Source: Polytrichum commune (Eukaryota; Streptophyta; Polytrichopsida; Polytrichales; Polytrichaceae). From it: a DNA stretch of 64,000 nucleotides. Shown here piece by piece: positions 57,480 to 64,000 of the stretch. The stretch covers positions 1,430,501 through 1,494,500 of the forward strand of contig OX485808.1 in NCBI GenBank assembly GCA_950295325.1. The letters are read 5' to 3'. Below the pieces are notes generated by a model. It had not been told where the DNA came from. It saw nothing but the letters and a program-made list of their open reading frames with translations, and searched no databases. A program made the translations under genes and the position numbers. Position 1 is the first letter of the stretch; the number at the start of each line of letters is the position of its first letter.

Positions 57480-58045
57480 CTACATAGTTAGATGGAGTAC
57501 CCTATAGGGCAACATGCCTTCTATTGTTTGTGCCAAACGTGGCATCATTTGCAACAACACTTTCGTTAATATGTCCCAACATAAATCCTCTGTCCACTTC
57601 GCTTGGATGCCTAGGGTGTATGAGATGTTGTCCATGTGCAATTGCTTGGCAACATCATGGAAATGTGACTCTTGGTAATAGAAGACCATGTTGGAGTCCT
57701 CTTCAATCCATACACACACAGACTCTCTCTCTCTCTACACATTGTTGGCATGCTTACAATATGTCTGATTAGCTAGTTTTCCCGCACAATCCATAATATC
57801 ACGCTCATCAAGGAACATGTCACGGTGCAACTCCTTGCCCATCTTCATGATGTGTTTGAGCTTTGTGAGGTGCTTGAGCATAACTTGGTTGATGTTGAAA
57901 CCAAGCTGCAACTTGTCCTCAATCCACTTTCCGATTTCATGGAACACATGCCCCGAGAAATGCAAACATGCATCATATTTGTATGTGCCATGCACAACAA
58001 TGCCAACTTTGTTAACATGGCCATATCTCTAATATGAGACCTCAC
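57480..58045 (-). pseudogene. Decayed MULE-type transposase fragment
   Basis: The - strand carries two open stretches separated by a (GA)n expansion at 57722-57737. The first (57995-57735) reads GKWIEDKLQLGFNINQVMLKH, then DMFLDERDIMDCAGKLA. The second (57719-57480) reads VWIEEDSNMVFYYQES and YTLGIQAKW. One frameshift near 57590 then restores LGHINESVVANDATFGTN, the first-aspartate block of MULE-type DDE transposases, soon followed by a stop. This is the order of a transposase family common in bryophyte and lycophyte genomes. The rest of the catalytic domain is missing. No terminal repeats were found, and it is not an obvious driver of the MITEs here. Confidence 0.65.
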
Positions 58046-58804
58046 ATATGTTTGGCATTAAGTAAGGTTTGTCTTTCTCTTTTTCTTTTTCATGAACGTG
58101 CACATACACACATTCTTTTTTATGCATCCCTCATTTTCTTTTTGGTTCTCTTCCCCCATCCCCACTTTTTGTGGTTTGTTTTGTTTTGTTTGTTTGTTTG
58201 TCTCTTTTTTTTTTTTCTTTTTCCTTCCCCTTTGGACACATAATTCCCTATGTGTCCAAGATTATTTGGTGTACGCTTACATTTCTCGCCCAGTTTGGCT
58301 TTTGGATGCAAAAGTCCGGCCTCCCCGTGAGAACCATGGCACTATTGTCCATTGGCCCATATTCACATACCTAATTGCAAATACTTTGGTTTCCAACCCA
58401 CAAGCAACACTTGTTATGGGGTTGGTGTTGCAAGTACTGGTGGGATGGACACATGTCATTGGGGTTAGCAGTGACGAGAAAGAAGATTGGGCAAGGTAAA
58501 AGAACAAAACAAAAAACATCAAAAGAACAGGTGGGTGCGGCAGCCAAGGGGCCTACCAAAAGACGCCATGTTGACCAATACATTCAAGGCTCTCACCTAC
58601 CGCAAGGATAAGCAGTAAACCTTACCTTTGCAACAAGGGGACTCTTCAATAGAGTAGGACCGAAACTCAAACTCACATCAATGGTCACATTGATGTTTAT
58701 TGGTTATTTAGTCATTGTTTATTTGACTTTTCTTTCTTTCTACATTTAAGACCTTCACTAAAAGTAATGTGAGGGGAAAATGTGCCTAGACTACACCTTT
58801 TTGT
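58046..58804. other. Pyrimidine-rich and unassigned sequence
   Basis: A T-rich low-complexity stretch at 58135-58225 produces phenylalanine-rich frames that are not genes. Near 58590-58625 the sequence CACCTACCGCAAGGATAAGC resembles the 3' extension of the SINE copy at 44930-44970. Nothing firmer. Confidence 0.35.
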
Positions 58805-59003
58805 CTAATTAGTGTGGGTTACCGTTTAGAGGTATGCATTGCAATAACATTTTACCTAGAGTATATGTTTTTATCCAATTGAAACAAGTAGTTAGTATGC
58901 ACACCAAAGAATATGATATAACTTAGTTGGTAAAAAAAAAAACGATAGTGTTGGTAAAGAGTTATAACAACACATAACTCCGAATGGTAACCCACACTAA
59001 TTA
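58805..59003. mobile_element. Small MITE with TTAGTGTG ends, second copy
   Basis: Ends AATTAGTGTGGGTTACC and the inverse of GGTAACCCACACTAATT. The internal GTATGCATTGCAATAAC matches 52272-52288 in 52241-52435. A related half copy (GTGTGTGGGTTACCATTTGG) begins at 59189. Confidence 0.65.
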
Positions 59004-59268
59004 CACAATTTATTGTAGATGGGGTTTTGTTCTTTACCTTTTGGAGGTTGCTTGTGTCTTGCTTGCTTCTGTAACTTGTCATCAGCCTGCCCATAAGTTG
59101 ACTTAAGTTACATCATAGTCTGCGTGAAGAGGCGGCAGATGCTGTCTAATTCAAGGCACCCAAGGCCACCGAGGTGTCCTAATACATAGTGTGTGGGTTA
59201 CCATTTGGGAGTTTTGCTATAAAAGTTGCTAAAAACTTGTAATAGAATTATCATTCTTAATGAACTAA

Positions 59269-59768
59269 GGGCCACTTCACACACGAGCCAAGAGCCATGA
59301 CCATGAAATTGTGAGAGCCCGAAAGAAAGTGTCCAAAGGCCGTCCCAAGACCACCTCCAAAATCATGTAGTGTGGTCACGGACCCTCAAGTGTAGTGTGA
59401 AGTCATATGTGATTGGGCCCTCAACCAAATGCTATTTCAATGAATTTCTATTCATGTGGGTCCTCACACGTGACACAATAGAGTTAATCAACGGTTGTGA
59501 GCGTCCGGAGTGCCATGATCTCCTGGTTTTGTGTTAGGCCTACCTTCAAGAGGTGGTTTTTCAAAATAGTCCAAGTGACCATGAACCATGATCCATTCAA
59601 TGCCATGTAATAATCCATGTAGACTTTACATCCATCTTGCATTCACATACTATGTTGGTCCCTCAAGCGTAGTGTGAAGCGAACTTGGACCGGCTCCGCC
59701 TTTTCCACCAATGAGAGTGCTTGAAGTGTAATGGTCACGGGCTCTCGGTCTCGTGTGTGAAGTGGCCC
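59269..59768. mobile_element. PIF/Harbinger-like MITE, family H1, full copy
   Basis: 500 bp, GGGCCACTTCACACACGAGC left and TCGTGTGTGAAGTGGCCC right, with TAA duplication (59266-59268 and 59769-59771). It is very similar to 30230-30733 in the same orientation and has the best-preserved termini of the family. Confidence 0.87.
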
Positions 59769-60009
59769 TAAGTCTTGAGTCTCTGCTTCCACACTCCTTG
59801 ACATGACCTTGACATTTGAGAGGCGTCCTCGTTGTACTTGTTACTTTCGGCAATGAACTTCAATTACATCCCGTTAGGAAATGAAATGTTTCTTTAGGTG
59901 TTAGTATATATTTTTTGGGGTGGGCATGGATAAGAGACCAATCTAAACTCCTTGTGTGTCATGATGTGAGGTGGATGTAGCTTATTCGGGTTCTTATCTT
60001 GACCTGGCA

Positions 60010-60345
60010 TTTATATTTGAGAGGTGTGTGATTAGGTGTGGCTCCTAGAACAAATACTGTATCAAAAATATATGTGTTTCAAAGAGATCGGACCACATGT
60101 TCAGGCGATGATAATCATTCTAAGTCCAACAGTCAGCATAACCAAGGGACCCACATTAATGAGCATGAGAATCTTCACTTTGAAAATGAATGCGATATTC
60201 ATACGACCTCTCAAAATCTATGGGGATAGTGGCTACGACCTTTATTGGGTTTGATAACCATCTTGTACTATTTACATGCCTCATATCTTACAAGAAGCGG
60301 GCTTATCGGAAAAACTAACCATTTAAAACCCATCCACCCTAGTTG
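60010..60345 (+). repeat. Dispersed repeat family D, copy
   Basis: GTGTGTGATTAGGTGTGGCT, CGATGATAATCATTCTA, ACTTTGAAAATGAATGCGAT, GATAGTGGCTACG and ACCATTTAAAACCCATCC. The frames at 60036-60254 and 60038-60229 lie inside it. Confidence 0.6.
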
Positions 60346-63059
60346 TCGCACGCATGATGTCCAATACGAGAACAAATCTCAACTGGAGTGATGTTTTGCG
60401 ACCACGGCAAGACACCCACCTCTTTGACCTTGGCCCCACCCAAGATGAAACATAATCAACTATATTATAGCATATACTTATCTTTTAAAAAAACAATATG
60501 TCCTCAAAAACAACATCGATTAAAAACCGCCAAATTAGGTGTAAGAAAACCTCACTTGAAATGATTTAACCACAACAACAGGGAGACCATGTTATGATAG
60601 AACCCCCTCTACCTCAGTACTAGTGGTGGGGCCCGACTCAAAGAGGCGGGTGTCTAGCCCTGGCCATGCCAAGTGTACATCTCCGAACCGCCAACACACT
60701 AAATCTACTTAAATCATGCATGCTGATATTTGATTTTCTAAGCACCTATTTGTTTGAGATCATTGCATGTCGATACTTCACCATTGCTGACTCTAATGAG
60801 TTGAAGTATCAATGGACTCTCAAATTCTAGTGCCCTGTCACATTTGCATTGGCCAACTCCACACCTGGGAAACTTACAGTGACTCAGAAGCCTTGGATGC
60901 CTATAACTTCACATGTAACGTTTCTTCTTTGTGCAGATGTTGTGTGTTACCCGACGCATGCCAAAGGCGGAAATAAATGCACATTCAAGTTCATTTCCAT
61001 TTTGAAATCATGGCCAGAAAGTATTTTGATCTCTGATATTGAAGTGCCTTGGAGCATCCTATATATGATCCAAATCTGGTTCTGAAGCAGTGATCGGGGA
61101 GATTTTTGGGCATAACCGGTTGAGATCCTAGTGTTTGCAAGTCCAACCGGTTACATGTTGACATCCTCTGGTTTTCCTTCATTAAATTGGGGTATATTCT
61201 ATAAATTCCTCTAAAATGATCGGTAATTTTCTTGCAGTCTTGAACTTCAATCGGTTATATCTCAAACTCAACCAGTTCACCTGTAACTAACTGCCGGTTC
61301 GACCTGATCATAATTCTGAAGTAGCTCCACGAAGATTTGGGTGAACCAACCCATACACTCCTTCCTTGTTGGATGTCTAGACCCTTGCCTCCAAGGAACC
61401 AATGTACATGTTGGTTTGCCCCAGCCCTCCATGAAGGGATGGTTTAGACTACGGTGAAGAAGTGCACCAATCAAGAATTTTGGGGGAATGGAGCAATACG
61501 ATTGGTTTACGAAATGGATTCTTCACCAGCCGGGATTTACACTATGGCCAAGACTTTCTATGGTGGAGAACTTCAAGCACGGATGGAAAAATGACATGGC
61601 TACACTTTTTGTTAGGGGAGTTCTCCGGGTGTCAAGTTTCTTGGGCAATCGCAAACCCTCGGTCAATTGACCTCTGGATTGTGGTTCTACCTTGTCCACC
61701 ATACTAACCGTTGCCTCAAGTAACCTTGTCTTGGGCTGAGATTCTTGACCAACTGGTGCACTTCTCCACTGTAGCCTAAACCGGCCCTAAGTAGTTGAAA
61801 TCTTGTGATAGAGGCGGGCTAACTTGCACGGTTTTCTAGGGTGTAGCAAATTTCAAGTAATACATCCAGTATCCATGTACATAACATTATTCAGATGGCT
61901 TGTCAAGTAGTTGTAACAAACCATGTCAACCTGGGTATCTTCCACATTCTACTTGAATGCGACAACTATTTGGGAATCATAAGGAGCCCTATTGAACATC
62001 TTGCAGTATCTTAATAATGTTATGTACATCTTCATGCTCGTGCTCATTGTTTCAGTTTCTAATGTCTCATTGTGCATGCAAATATTACTATAATTCCCAT
62101 AATGCCCTTTGAAGAGAGAGAGAGAGAGAGAGAGATTTTACATAGTAATGGCCTTTGGGAAAGCTGGTGGGCGATTTGCGTTGGTGATGCACCCTCCAAT
62201 AACAAGGAGTAAAATGCCTCCATTCGTTAAAAAATGGCAATGCAACTTGTAAAGCTTCTATATCAAATATATGATGTATGTATCAAGATCCACATGTGCA
62301 TACCACAAGTCTACATTCTAGTGTGATTGTCTACAATCTTGTATATAAATTCATAAGGTCATTGGATGGAAGGGTATTGCGATTGGTCAAAGCTCAAAGG
62401 ACGGATGGACCTTTATTTTGGCAACTAGAATGGTTCCTTGTCGTCTCGACAAGCTTTGTACCCATGCATACAAGACTCCATTTAAGCATGGTCCCCCCAC
62501 CTTTTTGGGAATAATGGGGAATGGTGGGGCGACAACCTCACCACCACCATCATGTCTTCTTTGATATACAAATAGAACATAGGCGCATTTTAACATCCTT
62601 TAAAAAGAAGAAGAAGAAAACAACCCGACTAATTAAAAACGACATCGTAAGGTCCTCACGTCATTTAGCATGACTACACCTTCAATGTGCATGCTTACAT
62701 TTTCCACACTTCATGTACCTTGTCAATCACCATTAGTCTACAAGTAATCTAGATAGTTTGAATGCCCACAATCTTGTGACAAGCTCTAAGATGATTGGTC
62801 ACAAGGTTTTTTAGATGTTGGGGTGTCCCATGCCCATTTAAAAGTAGGAACAAGCCTGACTTTTGTGCGACGTATTGCAATTGCCTAGAGGTAAAAAAAA
62901 AAAAAAAAACCAGATGGCGTTTTGTGTTGGCGTTTCAAACACAAACACACTTTTATATTTGATGAAGGTATATTCTCCATATTCATCTAAAATGATCAGC
63001 AATTTGTGTAAAGTCTTGAACTTTAATCATTTATTTCTCAAACTCAATGGGCCCATCTA
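60346..63059. repeat. Repeat-derived spacer, no gene
   Basis: 61085-61290 is a diverged copy of 29880-30015, and its 3' part (TCTTGAACTT.AATC.TTAT.TCTCAAACTCAA) recurs at 62955-63060. A (GA)n tract lies at 62114-62135 and an A17 tract at 62895-62911. Overlapping frames at 61462-61707 have no recognised motif. Confidence 0.5.
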
Positions 63060-63290
63060 TAGGTAGTGGTCGATACATAAGGGGAGACCTATATGATCAT
63101 TTAGTGAGAAAGAGAACCTTCACTATAGGAGTGTATAAGATATTCATACAATATTATAAGGAAAATAGCTACGGGCGCGATTTGGAGCTGCTAATTGTCA
63201 TTTTCCATTAACCACGTGTTTCATATCCTACGAGAAGTGAGTCATGTAGAGCTGAAAGTGTCGTTTCAATTAAACCCACATGAAAACCTC
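63060..63290 (+). repeat. Dispersed repeat family D, partial copy
   Basis: GGGGAGACCTATATGATCAT, TAAGATATTCATAC, AAGGAAAATAGCTACGG and CATATCCTACGAGAAGTGAG match the 3' two thirds of family D. The rest to 64000 holds nothing I can name. Confidence 0.55.
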
Positions 63291-64000
63291 GTGCTTTTTT
63301 CTACTCTCTAAAAAATGTCCATTATTTTAAGAGAATCCACTGATTTAAGGTGACAATGCATTACGTCCCTCGTAATGTCCGTTGTAGAGTGCTTTGCCCC
63401 ACAATTCATAGCTTTATGCAAGGGAATTGCCATTAGGGTTGTGTACGTATTCCCCCTACACTTGACTTATACCATATCCCCACTAGGACCCACAACCGAC
63501 CCACAACGGTGGAAAATACTTCATCTTGATAGGAATTAATGTCTTGTATGCAATGAAGTGAACAAGGCGAAATTGTAGTACATTACATCCAGTGAGGTTA
63601 CTATGAATAGGACTAAAAATCCTCATAGGTAGTAGTAAATTTTTGGAAACGCATGAACTTTCCCTATCAAGAGGGAATCCTCATACTGCCAAGGAGCAAC
63701 AACTATCCCTAGTGTGGGCATGTCATTACCTTAAAATCATGCTCATGCTCAAATCTCCATTTGTTGATATGCATCACATACTCCTTTTGTCAAGTGAACT
63801 ATCTTGTAACAGAAGTTGGGGGCCGATTGGTGGTAAGATTATTTTGCAGAATGTGGTGGCCAATTTCGTTTAGTCCATAACATTATTTGGCTGAATGACT
63901 AGGTTGGGTGGGGTCGGGAATATGTCATGTAAGGTGCTAGAATTATACCTTACAAATGCTTGTCAATAGGTAAATTCAGTCTAAAACCCAAGTGAGATTC

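Noticed and set aside
58034-58499. Phe-rich frames
   Set aside because: Produced by a T-rich low-complexity tract.
27000-64000. CRISPR array, satellite centromere or telomere repeats
   Set aside because: No regularly spaced identical short repeats, no long satellite array and no TTTAGGG-type tracts were seen.

Overview
The window reads as nuclear DNA of a land plant that most likely makes swimming, flagellated sperm, so a bryophyte or lycophyte (possibly another seed-free plant or a flagellated-sperm gymnosperm). The reasons are two compact genes with many short GT-AG introns (about 100-640 bp), a plant-type TCP11-family protein, a plant S-protein homologue, and a complete gene for a MYCBPAP-like protein, a family tied to motile cilia and flagella in other eukaryotes. 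No bacterial, organellar or viral gene set is present. I cannot name the species.

Layout. Positions 1-112 may hold the last codons of a gene cut by the window edge. A small intronless secreted S-protein homologue (SPH/S1 family) lies at 2443-2871 on the + strand. A possible decayed gene sits at about 3750-4560. The MYCBPAP-like gene occupies 9338-4703 on the - strand; I assembled eight exons with matching phases to 791 codons. Positions 10396-17900 are mostly repeats (a TA-flanked MITE, a nested SINE, dispersed repeats), with a GC-rich fragment at 10.4-10.6 kb. The TCP11-like gene occupies 24236-18380 on the - strand; eleven coding exons join in phase to 1276 codons, behind an intron in the 5' UTR. 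About 2 kb upstream of it is a tandem array with a period near 160 bp.

From about 27.3 kb to the end (37 kb) I find no intact gene. This part is AT-rich and built of small non-autonomous transposons and dispersed repeats. They include a PIF/Harbinger-like MITE family (four full copies with TAA/TTA target duplications plus one fragment), a second Harbinger-like element, a hAT-like element with an 8-bp duplication whose empty site is preserved elsewhere in the window, twin 511-bp elements with 3-bp duplications, a mariner-like MITE, a tRNA-derived SINE family (one copy with a 17-bp duplication), a 166-bp near-perfect hairpin, and a decayed MULE-type transposase. 

The genes do not form a pathway and there is no operon-like logic. 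The most biologically informative gene is the MYCBPAP-like one. The most unusual content is the nested set of short transposons, several of which can be given exact ends from this sequence alone. I did not find a convincing new multi-gene system.
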